Of a DNA stretch of 32,605 nucleotides, positions 15,599 through 25,321 are shown piece by piece. The stretch is from Cellulomonas triticagri (GTDB lineage Bacteria > Actinomycetota > Actinomycetes > Actinomycetales > Cellulomonadaceae). Numbering within the stretch: the stretch's first letter is position 1; every line of letters begins with the position of its first letter. The stretch spans positions 1-32,605 of the forward strand of contig NZ_RFFI01000039.1 in assembly GCF_003696205.1 (NCBI RefSeq), read 5' to 3'. The position numbers and the translations under genes are program-made. The notes below the pieces were generated by a model that was not told the DNA's origin, made no database searches, and was given only the letters and a program-made list of their open reading frames with translations.

Positions 15599-15997
15599 AT
15601 GAGCATCGTGGTCGGGTACCTGGCGACGGTCGAGGGGCGGGCCGCCCTGACCGCGGCGACGAGCGAGGCCGTGCGCCGGTCCGAGCCGCTGGTCGTGGTC
15701 GTCAGCGAGCGCGGCGACGAGACCGACGAGCAGCGCGCCGAGCTCGCGACCGCGCTGGACGAGGTGCGCTCGTCGCTGGAGTCGCGCGACGTCGCTCACG
15801 ACGTCCGGGTCCTGCCCGGCGGGCGCGACGTCGCCGAGGCGTTGATCGGTACGGCCGAGGAGACGGCGGCGTCCCTCATCGTCATCGGCCTGCGCCGCCG
15901 CAGCCCCGTGGGCAAGCTCATCCTCGGCGCCAACGCGCAGCGCATCCTCCTCGACTCCCCGTGCCCGGTGCTCGCGGTCAAGCCCGACCCTGCCTGA
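15599..15997 (+). CDS. Universal stress protein (UspA family)
   Basis: 132 aa, a single Usp domain. It has the N-terminal strand [10 protein letters not shown], the central [21 protein letters not shown], and the ATP-binding signature near the end: [19 protein letters not shown] (G-2x-G-9x-G pattern with Asn replacing the usual Ser after the last Gly) followed by [15 protein letters not shown]. Proteins of this class bind ATP and help cells survive hypoxia, starvation or oxidative stress; the exact job is not predictable. The ATG at 15599 has GAGGAG 5 nt upstream, which decides against the in-frame GTG at 15584. Identical 14-bp palindromes lie on both sides of the gene. It sits between the DUF4192 and sigA genes. 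Confidence 0.92.
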   Translation: MSIVVGYLATVEGRAALTAATSEAVRRSEPLVVVVSERGDETDEQRAELATALDEVRSSLESRDVAHDVRVLPGGRDVAEALIGTAEETAASLIVIGLRRRSPVGKLILGANAQRILLDSPCPVLAVKPDPA

Positions 15998-16021
15998 CCC
16001 CCTTCCGGCGGGCACCGCGCG

Positions 16022-16036
16022 GGCCGGTCACCGGCC
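16022..16036 (+). terminator. Small hairpin after the universal stress protein gene
   Basis: GGCCGG and CCGGCC arms around TCA, 25 nt after the stop. Short stem; weak terminator candidate. Confidence 0.35.
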
Positions 16037-16087
16037 GCACCCGGGCTGCGAGCAGCACGGGTCGCCGGCGCCGGGGTCGGTCGCGGG

Positions 16088-16110
16088 CCGGACCACGGTC
16101 CGTGGTCCGG
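16088..16110. repeat. 23-bp perfect inverted repeat between usp and sigA
   Basis: Arms CCGGACCACGG and its complement around a single T. It contains the 14-bp palindrome also found upstream of usp. It could be an operator or part of a terminator. Confidence 0.6.
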
Positions 16111-16328
16111 ACGGAGGTGTGCCCGCGCGGCCGCGACCGGACCGACACCCTCGTGCGGAGACGTCGAGCCCCGCTGCGGTGCACGGCGGTCGGCCGTCTC
16201 CCGCCCGGACCGTCGGCGGCCGTTGGCCGACTGACGCTTTGCGAGGCACCGGCGTGCCGTCCCCGGCGTGTCGGCGCGGCGCGGCGGACACGGTGGCGCC
16301 CGCGTCCGCGACGCGCGCACCCGTCCGA

Positions 16329-16355
16329 GGGAATCCTCCGGGCCGCTCGCGCGTT
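16329..16355 (+). promoter_or_regulatory. sigA: Candidate SigR/SigH-type (thiol-stress) promoter of sigA
   Basis: GGGAAT at 16329-16334 and GTT at 16353-16355 are separated by exactly 18 nt, matching the GGAAT-N18-GTT consensus of SigR/SigH ECF promoters. Streptomyces hrdB, the orthologue of this sigA, is known to have a SigR-dependent promoter. Predicted start about 16362, leader about 130 nt. Confidence 0.6.
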
Positions 16356-16436
16356 GATCTCGGGTGACAGGACGCCGACCTGCGCGGGGAGAGCCTCGCC
16401 GCCCCCCGCGGGAGGCCCCCGGTGGGTCCAGGCCGG

Positions 16437-16442
16437 TACAAT
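16437..16442 (+). promoter_or_regulatory. sigA: Candidate housekeeping -10 (TACAAT) of sigA
   Basis: TACAAT is close to consensus and would give a leader of about 45 nt that includes the GAAAGG ribosome site at 16483-16488. No clear -35 is visible. Confidence 0.55.
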
Positions 16443-16494
16443 ATCGAGGTACCCGATGCGCCGGACCGGGTCCCTTGCTGCCGAAAGGTCATTC

Positions 16495-18051
<1,557 letters not shown>

Positions 18052-18069
18052 GCGGGCCGGCAGCACGCC

Positions 18070-18105
18070 GAAGGGCCCGGTTCCCGCGAGGGAACCGGGC
18101 CCTTC
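18070..18105 (+). terminator. Strong terminator of sigA
   Basis: 16-bp perfect stem (GAAGGGCCCGGTTCCC and its complement) with a GCGA loop, starting 18 nt after the sigA stop. Confidence 0.9.
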
Positions 18106-18173
18106 GCCGTGCCCGGCCGGGCGTCGACGGTCGCGCGCTCTCGCCGCGATCGGTCGTCAGCCCTCCGCAGACG

Positions 18174-18210
18174 CGAGAGGCCCCCGGGGTGGATCCCCGG
18201 GGGCCTCTCG
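18174..18210 (-). terminator. Strong terminator of the DUF7455 gene
   Basis: 16-bp perfect stem (CGAGAGGCCCCCGGGG and its complement) with a 5-nt loop, ending 11 nt before the minus-strand stop codon at 18222. It faces the sigA terminator. Confidence 0.88.
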
Positions 18211-18221
18211 GTGTCGTCGGG

Positions 18222-18449
18222 TCAGCGCGCGGCGCCTGCGCCCGCTCCGTGCTCGGCGAGCAGCTTGTCGGTCTCGTCCTGGACCGACACCGCGATCGCG
18301 GAGTACTTGGGTGCGTGCTCCCGTGCGTGGTGCGCGCAGAACAGGAGCTCGCCCACGGGCAGATGCACGCGGACGTAGGCCTGGGCGCCGCAGCGGTCGC
18401 AGCGGTCGGCTGCGGTCAGCGGGTTCTGGGTCTCGATCGTCTCCGTCAC
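18222..18449 (-). CDS. Small zinc-ribbon-like protein (DUF7455 family)
   Basis: 75 aa, cytoplasmic. After a short N-terminus (TETIETQNPLTAAD) come CDRCGAQAYVRVHLPVGELLFCAHH (17-41), whose Cys17, Cys20, Cys38 and His pair look like a single zinc site, and a helical C-terminus (DETDKLLAEHG). Small proteins of this type are regularly found between the principal sigma factor and topoisomerase IV genes in actinobacteria; function unknown. The GTG at 18449 is chosen because family members start close to this TET/TAADRC region; the frame extends upstream to 18548 but that part looks non-coding. There is no ribosome site. A short inverted repeat, GTTGT-CAT-ACAAC (18450-18462), touches the start codon and could overlap the promoter. 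Confidence 0.82.
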   Translation of the reverse strand: MTETIETQNPLTAADRCDRCGAQAYVRVHLPVGELLFCAHHAREHAPKYSAIAVSVQDETDKLLAEHGAGAGAAR

Positions 18450-18610
18450 GTTGTCATACAACCATCCCGGAGCCGGATCCTTCCCGTCGGGACCGGGTGG
18501 TTCGCTCACCGCGAAGCAGATGTCACCCCGCGGACACACTCCGCGCACGACTCCCTGAGGATCGAGGGCCTCACCGGCATGGCGCCGTCGGTGGTGTCGG
18601 TATCCTCGAC

Positions 18611-18616
18611 TACCCT
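18611..18616 (+). promoter_or_regulatory. parE: Leaderless-type -10 (TACCCT) of parE
   Basis: TACCCT ends 8 nt before the GTG at 18625, with no ribosome site between. Confidence 0.6.
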
Positions 18617-18624
18617 CGGGGCTC

Positions 18625-20767
<2,143 letters not shown>

Positions 20768-20772
<5 letters not shown>

Positions 20773-20796
20773 CCGGGCGTCCACGGGCTGGTCAGG
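20768..20796 (+). terminator. Weak hairpin at the end of parE
   Basis: CCTGACC and GGTCAGG arms with a 15-nt loop, overlapping the stop codon. A second small hairpin (ACGCGG-ATT-CCGCGT, 20797-20811) follows at once. Modest terminator candidates. Confidence 0.35.
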
Positions 20797-20846
20797 ACGC
20801 GGATTCCGCGTGACAGACCGAGCCCGCGCGGGGCACGGTGGGGGGC

Positions 20847-21899
20847 ATGTCCGACACGCAGCCCTCGCCGTCCGCCCCGCTCGCGCCGATCGCCGTGCGC
20901 GCCGCCGCGCCCGCCGTGCTCCCCGAGCCGGACGAGGCGATGACCGGCCTGACGTGGCGTCCGCTGACCCGCGCGGACGTGCCCGTGCTCGCGGCGCTGG
21001 TCGCGCGCACGGAGGAGTTCGACGCGCAGCCGTCCCGCACCAGCGAGGTCGAGGTCGCGGAGGGCTTCGACGGCGACTGGAAGGACCCGGCCCGCGACTC
21101 GCGCGTGGGGCTGGACTCGGACGGCGTGCCGCGGGCGTGGATGGCCGTCGACGTCCCGCCGGGCGACGTGCGCACGGTGCGCGCGTACGTGTCGGGCGGG
21201 GTCGACCCCGCGTGGCGCGGGCGGGGGATCGGGCGGGCGCTGATGTCGTGGGCGACGTCGCGGGCGCGCCAGAAGCTCGCGGAGTCCGGCAAGGACGTGC
21301 CCGGGCGGATCGCGGTGTTCATCGAGGACCACCGGGCCGACGCCGTGGCGCTGTACCGCGCGGCGGGGTTCACGCCGATCCGCTACTACGCGGAGATGCG
21401 CCGCGACCTGTCGCTGCCCCTGCCGGAGGTGCGCCCGGTGCCGGGGGTGCGGCTGGAGCCGTGGAGCGACGCCCTGGACGACGCGGTGCGTGTCGCGCAC
21501 AACGAGGCGTTCGCCGACCACTGGGGGAGCGAGCCGCGCACGCCGGAGTCGTGGCAGATCGGCCGGGCGATGTTCGCGCCGCAGTGGAGCCACGTGGCGG
21601 TGGACGAGGCGACCGGCGAGGTCGCGGGGTACACCGTCGCGGGCCGGTACGAGCACGACTGGCCGGTCGCCGGGTACACGTCGGGCTACTCGGAGCTGCT
21701 CGGGGTGCGCCGTGCGTGGCGCGGCAAGGGGCTGTCGGTGGCGCTGCTGACGGCGTCGATGCGCTCGTTCCTGGCCGACGGGATGCAGTACGCCGAGCTC
21801 GACGTCGACACCGCGAACCCGTCGGGCGCGCACGGGCTGTACGCGAGCCTCGGCTACGAGGTCACGCACGGCTCGGCGCTGTTCACGATCGAGCTCTGA
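20847..21899 (+). CDS. Tandem-domain GNAT N-acetyltransferase
   Basis: 350 aa with two GNAT folds. The N-terminal domain has GGVDPAWRGRGIGRALMSWA, with acetyl-CoA motif RGRGIG (124-129), and ends VALYRAAGF. The C-terminal domain has LLGVRRAWRGKGLSVALLTASM, with RGKGLS (292-297), and ends LYASLGYEVT. Both pyrophosphate-binding loops look usable. The tandem layout recalls mycothiol synthase (MshD), but no mycothiol-specific context is present and the acetyl acceptor is unknown. The ATG at 20847 follows a G-rich stretch (GGTGGGGGGC) that can act as ribosome site; a GTG at 20838 and an ATG at 20940 are alternatives. The first 34 residues are Ala/Pro-rich and probably disordered. It lies between parE and a MarR gene, both on the same strand. 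Confidence 0.85.
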   Translation: MSDTQPSPSAPLAPIAVRAAAPAVLPEPDEAMTGLTWRPLTRADVPVLAALVARTEEFDAQPSRTSEVEVAEGFDGDWKDPARDSRVGLDSDGVPRAWMAVDVPPGDVRTVRAYVSGGVDPAWRGRGIGRALMSWATSRARQKLAESGKDVPGRIAVFIEDHRADAVALYRAAGFTPIRYYAEMRRDLSLPLPEVRPVPGVRLEPWSDALDDAVRVAHNEAFADHWGSEPRTPESWQIGRAMFAPQWSHVAVDEATGEVAGYTVAGRYEHDWPVAGYTSGYSELLGVRRAWRGKGLSVALLTASMRSFLADGMQYAELDVDTANPSGAHGLYASLGYEVTHGSALFTIEL

Positions 21900-21998
21900 C
21901 CTGCTCCGACGCCCTCGCTGCCACCGGTGGTCCGGGTCGGTGTGGAAGCGTTCCCGCGCGTCGCCCCCCAGAGGATCCAAGCGTGCGCGCGAGGGCTC

Positions 21999-22004
21999 TA
22001 CGCT
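21999..22004 (+). promoter_or_regulatory. Leaderless-type -10 (TACGCT) of the MarR gene
   Basis: TACGCT ends 6 nt before the ATG at 22011; no ribosome site is present. Confidence 0.65.
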
Positions 22005-22010
22005 GAGCCC

Positions 22011-22499
22011 ATGACGGCAGTGGAGCACGGTCGGGACGGCGTCGCGGCGCCGGTCGACGAGGACGCGACGTGGCGCGCCTACCTGGGTCTGTCCCGGGAG
22101 ATGTTCACGGCGCTCGAGCGCGGCCTCGGTGCCGACGCCGGGGTGTCGGTCGCGGACCTGGAGCTGCTGGAGCCGCTGCTCGGCGCGGGCGAGCGCGGGC
22201 TGCGCGCGAAGGACCTCGCGGCCGCCGCCGAGTGGCAGGACAGCCGGGTGTCGCACCAGCTCCGCCGCATGGAGACCCGCGGGCTCGTCACCCGCGCCCG
22301 CGACCGGCAGGACGCGCGCGGCACGGTCGTCGGGCTGACCCCCGCCGGGGTGCGCGCGGCGGTCGCGGCGCAGACCACGCGTCGGGCCCTCGTGCGCGAG
22401 CTGCTGATCGCCCCGCTGGATTCGCAGCAGGTCGACGCGCTGATGGAGGTCGCGGTCCTGGTCCGCACCCGCATCGCGGCCTCCGGCCGCGCCCGCTGA
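22011..22499 (+). CDS. MarR-family transcriptional regulator
   Basis: 162 aa, probably a dimeric winged-helix repressor. The domain has the usual order: an N-terminal dimerisation helix (WRAYLGLSREMFTALERGL, 21-39), the DNA-binding helices LRAKDLAAAAEWQDSRVSHQLRRMETRGLV (about 64-93, recognition helix QDSRVSHQLRRME), and the wing TRARDRQDARGTVVGLTPAG (94-113). A long C-terminal dimerisation helix follows. Ligand and targets are unknown; regulation of itself or of the neighbouring acetyltransferase gene is possible but not shown. The ATG at 22011 is supported by TACGCT 6 nt upstream and by the family length; an in-frame GTG at 21927 would add an unlikely tail. It converges on parC across a large inverted repeat. 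Confidence 0.9.
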   Translation: MTAVEHGRDGVAAPVDEDATWRAYLGLSREMFTALERGLGADAGVSVADLELLEPLLGAGERGLRAKDLAAAAEWQDSRVSHQLRRMETRGLVTRARDRQDARGTVVGLTPAGVRAAVAAQTTRRALVRELLIAPLDSQQVDALMEVAVLVRTRIAASGRAR

Positions 22500-22552
22500 C
22501 CCGAGCGCCCGCGCCGCCGACGCGCTCCGGTCCCAGCCCGGTCGCCCGTCAG

Positions 22553-22620
22553 CGAGGTCGTCACTCGTTCCCGAGGTCGTCACTCACGACGGACGACCTC
22601 GGGAACGCATGACCACCTCG
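22553..22620. repeat. REP-like compound palindrome between marR and parC
   Basis: A 15-bp perfect inverted repeat, GTTCCCGAGGTCGTC (22567-22581) with its complement at 22592-22606, loop 10 nt. The arms extend outward 14 more bp with 3 mismatches (22553-22566 against 22607-22620). The left side is itself a direct repeat: CGAGGTCGTCACTC occurs at 22553 and 22572. It looks like a dispersed REP/MITE-like element, and it could also act as a bidirectional terminator between the convergent genes. Confidence 0.75.
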
Positions 22621-22688
22621 ACGCCCGCTCGGCGACGAGTGGCGACCGTGCCGTCGGCCGCGCGCCCGCTGCCCGGCCGGGTCCCGTC

Positions 22689-25214
22689 TCAGCCGATCGC
22701 GACCGGCGGGACTGCGAGCGGCTGGCCGGACCCGTCGCGCCGGTCGTCCAGCGGCGGCAGGTCGACGGGCTGCCCCGCGGACCCGGTGGCCCGCGCGGGT
22801 GCGGGACCGACCCAGGCGAGGATCAGCGCGTCCTCGCCCTTGAGGAACCGGTGCGCACGCACGCCGCCGGTCGCGCGGCCCTTGCCGGGGTAGCGCGCGA
22901 ACGGGGTGACCTTCGCGCTGCCGCCCTGGGTGCCGGGCAGGGCGCCGGAGGACCCGGCGACGGTGACCACCACCGGTCCGTCGGTCGCGTCGTCGCTGAG
23001 GTCCGGGGCGGCGTCCTGCGCGGCGAGCGCACCGAAGTGCACGACCCGGTGCCCGGCGGCCAGCTTGATGCCCGCCATGCCGCCGGCGGGTCGGCCCTGG
23101 GGCCGGACCGCGGCGGCGGGGAAGTGCAGGAGGGCCGCGTCGGAGGCGACGAAGACCAGCTCGTCGTCGTCGGTGACGGCGGCGCAGCCGACGACCTCGT
23201 CGCCGTCCTTGAGGGAGACGACCTCGAAGGTGTCGCGGTTGCCGGGGACCTCGCCGGCGGACACGCGCTTGACGACGCCCTGCGCGGTGCCGAGGGCCAG
23301 CGTGGGCGCGTCCGCGGCGAGCGAGACCAGGCCGACGACCCGCTCGCCCTTGTCGAGCTCGACGAGCTCGGCGAGCGGGAGGCCGCCGGACAGGTTCGGT
23401 GCGCCGTCGGTGGGCGGCAGCCCGGGCAGGTCGAGCACGGAGATCTTGCGCACGACGCCGCGGTTGGTGAGGACGCCGACGTCGCCGCGCACGGAGGTCG
23501 GGACGGCCCCGGCGAGGACGTCGTGCCGGGCGCGGGCGGCGGTGGCGTCGGCCCGCAGGGTGACGTCGGTGCTGCCGGTGCGGGCGACGAGGCCCGTGGC
23601 GGACAGCAGCGCGTAGCAGGGCGTGTCCGCGATCTCCAGGGTGAGCGCGGGCGCGGCGGCCCGGCCGGAGCGGGGTGCGGGGGCGCCCTCGGCGGCGGTG
23701 ACGCTGCCGCCCGCGGACTCCAGCAGGATCGTGCGACGGGGGGTGCCGTAGGTCGCGGCGACCTCGGCCATCTCGTCGCTGACGGTCCCGCGCAGCAGGG
23801 CCTCGTCTCCCAGGATCGACTGGAGCGCGGCGATCTCCTGCGCGAGGGCGTCGCGCTCGGCCTCGAGCTCGACGCGAGAGAACTTGGTGAGGCGGCGCAG
23901 CCGGAGCTCGAGGATGTACTCGGCCTGGGGCTCGGACAGGTCGAAGACCTGGCGCAGCCGGGTGCGGGCGGTGTCGGCGTCGTCGGACGACCGGATGACC
24001 TGGATGACCTCGTCGATGTCGAGGATCGCGATGAGCAGGCCCTCGACGAGGTGCTGCCGCTCCTGCTTCTTGCGCAGGCGGAACTGGCTGCGGCGGCGCA
24101 CGACGGAGATGCGGTGGTCGACCCAGACCTGCAGCAGGTCGCGCAGGCCCAGGGTGCGGGGCTGGCCCTCGACCAGGGCGACGTTGTTGATGGAGAACGA
24201 GTCCTCGAGCGGGGTGTACCGGTAGAGCTGCTCGAGCACGGCGTCGGGGTCGAACCCGGTCTTGACCTCGATGACGAGCCGGAGCCCGTGCTGCCGGTCG
24301 GTGAGGTCCATGGCGTCCGAGATGCCGGAGAGCTTCTTGGACTGCACGCCCTCCTTGATCTTCTCGATGACCTTCTCCGGGCCGACCGTGTAGGGCAGCT
24401 CGGTGATGACGATGCCCTTGCGGCGGGCGGTGACGTTCTCGATGCGCGCGGTCGCGCGGGTGCGGAACGCGCCGCGGCCGGTGCGGTAGGCGTCGCGGAC
24501 GCCGTCGAGCCCGACGATCTTGCCGCCGCCCGGCAGGTCGGGCCCGGGGACGAACCGCATGAGGTCCTCGAGGCTCGCGTCCGGGTGCAGCACGAGGTGC
24601 CGGGCGGCGGCGACGACCTCGACCAGGTTGTGCGGCGCCATGTTGGTGGCCATGCCGACGGCGATGCCGGACGCGCCGTTGACGAGCAGGTTCGGGATGG
24701 CGGCGGGGAGCACGCCGGGCTGGGTGAGCTTGTTGTCGTAGTTCGGGACGAAGTCCACGACGTCCTCGTCGAGGCTCCCGGTCATGGCGGTCGCGGCGGG
24801 GGCCATGCGCGCCTCGGTGTACCGGGGGGCGGCGGGGCCGTCGTCGAGCGAGCCGAAGTTGCCGTGCCCGTCGACCAGGGGCAGGCGCAGCGAGAACGGC
24901 TGGGCCATGCGGACCATGGCGTCGTAGATCGCGGTGTCGCCGTGGGGGTGCAGCTTGCCCATGACCTCGCCGACGACGCGCGCGGACTTCACGTACGGGC
25001 GGTCGGGCCGCAGGCCCATGTCGTGCATCTGGAACAGGATGCGGCGCTGCACGGGCTTGAGGCCGTCGCGGGCGTCCGGGAGGGCGCGCGAGTAGATGAC
25101 GGAGTACGCGTACTCGAGGAACGAGCCCTCCATCTCCGTGCTCACGTCGATGTCGACGATGCGCTCGGCGACGTCCTCGGGCGGGACGTCGGGGGTGCTG
25201 CTGCGGCGCGCCAT
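22689..25214 (-). CDS. parC: DNA topoisomerase IV subunit A (cleavage subunit, actinobacterial type)
   Basis: 841 aa. The breakage-reunion domain begins [34 protein letters not shown] (about 27-60) and has [32 protein letters not shown] (76-107) and [10 protein letters not shown] (128-137) with catalytic Tyr132. The C-terminal third is a beta-pinwheel with repeated TxxG..VR-type blades, ending near [16 protein letters not shown]. No QRRGGKG-type GyrA box is visible, which favours a decatenating topoisomerase IV over a supercoiling gyrase. The residues at the quinolone-sensitive positions are Thr94 (usually Ser or Ala) and Asp98. The ATG at 25214 has GGGAG 9 nt upstream. It lies 1.9 kb from parE in the opposite orientation, with the acetyltransferase and MarR genes between. 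It is divergent from the GNAT/synthetase fusion gene. Confidence 0.93.
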   Translation of the reverse strand: MARRSSTPDVPPEDVAERIVDIDVSTEMEGSFLEYAYSVIYSRALPDARDGLKPVQRRILFQMHDMGLRPDRPYVKSARVVGEVMGKLHPHGDTAIYDAMVRMAQPFSLRLPLVDGHGNFGSLDDGPAAPRYTEARMAPAATAMTGSLDEDVVDFVPNYDNKLTQPGVLPAAIPNLLVNGASGIAVGMATNMAPHNLVEVVAAARHLVLHPDASLEDLMRFVPGPDLPGGGKIVGLDGVRDAYRTGRGAFRTRATARIENVTARRKGIVITELPYTVGPEKVIEKIKEGVQSKKLSGISDAMDLTDRQHGLRLVIEVKTGFDPDAVLEQLYRYTPLEDSFSINNVALVEGQPRTLGLRDLLQVWVDHRISVVRRRSQFRLRKKQERQHLVEGLLIAILDIDEVIQVIRSSDDADTARTRLRQVFDLSEPQAEYILELRLRRLTKFSRVELEAERDALAQEIAALQSILGDEALLRGTVSDEMAEVAATYGTPRRTILLESAGGSVTAAEGAPAPRSGRAAAPALTLEIADTPCYALLSATGLVARTGSTDVTLRADATAARARHDVLAGAVPTSVRGDVGVLTNRGVVRKISVLDLPGLPPTDGAPNLSGGLPLAELVELDKGERVVGLVSLAADAPTLALGTAQGVVKRVSAGEVPGNRDTFEVVSLKDGDEVVGCAAVTDDDELVFVASDAALLHFPAAAVRPQGRPAGGMAGIKLAAGHRVVHFGALAAQDAAPDLSDDATDGPVVVTVAGSSGALPGTQGGSAKVTPFARYPGKGRATGGVRAHRFLKGEDALILAWVGPAPARATGSAGQPVDLPPLDDRRDGSGQPLAVPPVAIG

Positions 25215-25308
25215 GCGGTCGGGCTCCCGGGAGGTGGGCGGTGCGGACGGCCCATTGTCGCCGGTGACGGCCCCTGGGGACGACCACGACGCGCGGCGGG
25301 TGCCCCGA

Positions 25309-25314
25309 TAGGCT
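25309..25314 (+). promoter_or_regulatory. Leaderless-type -10 (TAGGCT) of the GNAT/synthetase gene
   Basis: TAGGCT ends 7 nt before the ATG at 25322, with no ribosome site. Confidence 0.65.
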
Positions 25315-25321
25315 CGGGGGC

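Larger units (their letters stand above)
15998..16494. other. 497-nt gene-free region upstream of sigA
   Basis: No convincing coding sequence. It contains a small hairpin after usp, a 23-bp palindrome (16088-16110), a SigR/SigH-type promoter motif (16329-16355) and a TACAAT -10 (16437-16442). The length and content suit a multi-promoter control region for the principal sigma factor gene. Confidence 0.7.

Noticed and set aside
13195..15606. A very long open frame on the minus strand opposite the DUF4192 gene (about 800 codons).
   Set aside because: In very GC-rich DNA the antisense of a real gene is often stop-free. The translation is Arg/Gly/Ala-rich without motifs, while the plus strand carries recognisable DUF4192 signatures.
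16456..16494. An upstream ATG in frame with sigA that would extend it by 13 residues.
   Set aside because: It lies ahead of the GAAAGG ribosome site that is well spaced for the GTG at 16495, and close to the predicted transcription start.
20847..21899. Annotation of the tandem GNAT as mycothiol synthase (MshD).
   Set aside because: The two-domain layout is similar, but the motif details differ and no mycothiol context is present; tandem GNATs of other function are common.
24917..24946. Thr94 of the topoisomerase subunit A as a fluoroquinolone-resistance mutation.
   Set aside because: The residue at this position varies naturally between type II topoisomerases, and this is the second enzyme, not gyrase; no resistance claim is supportable.
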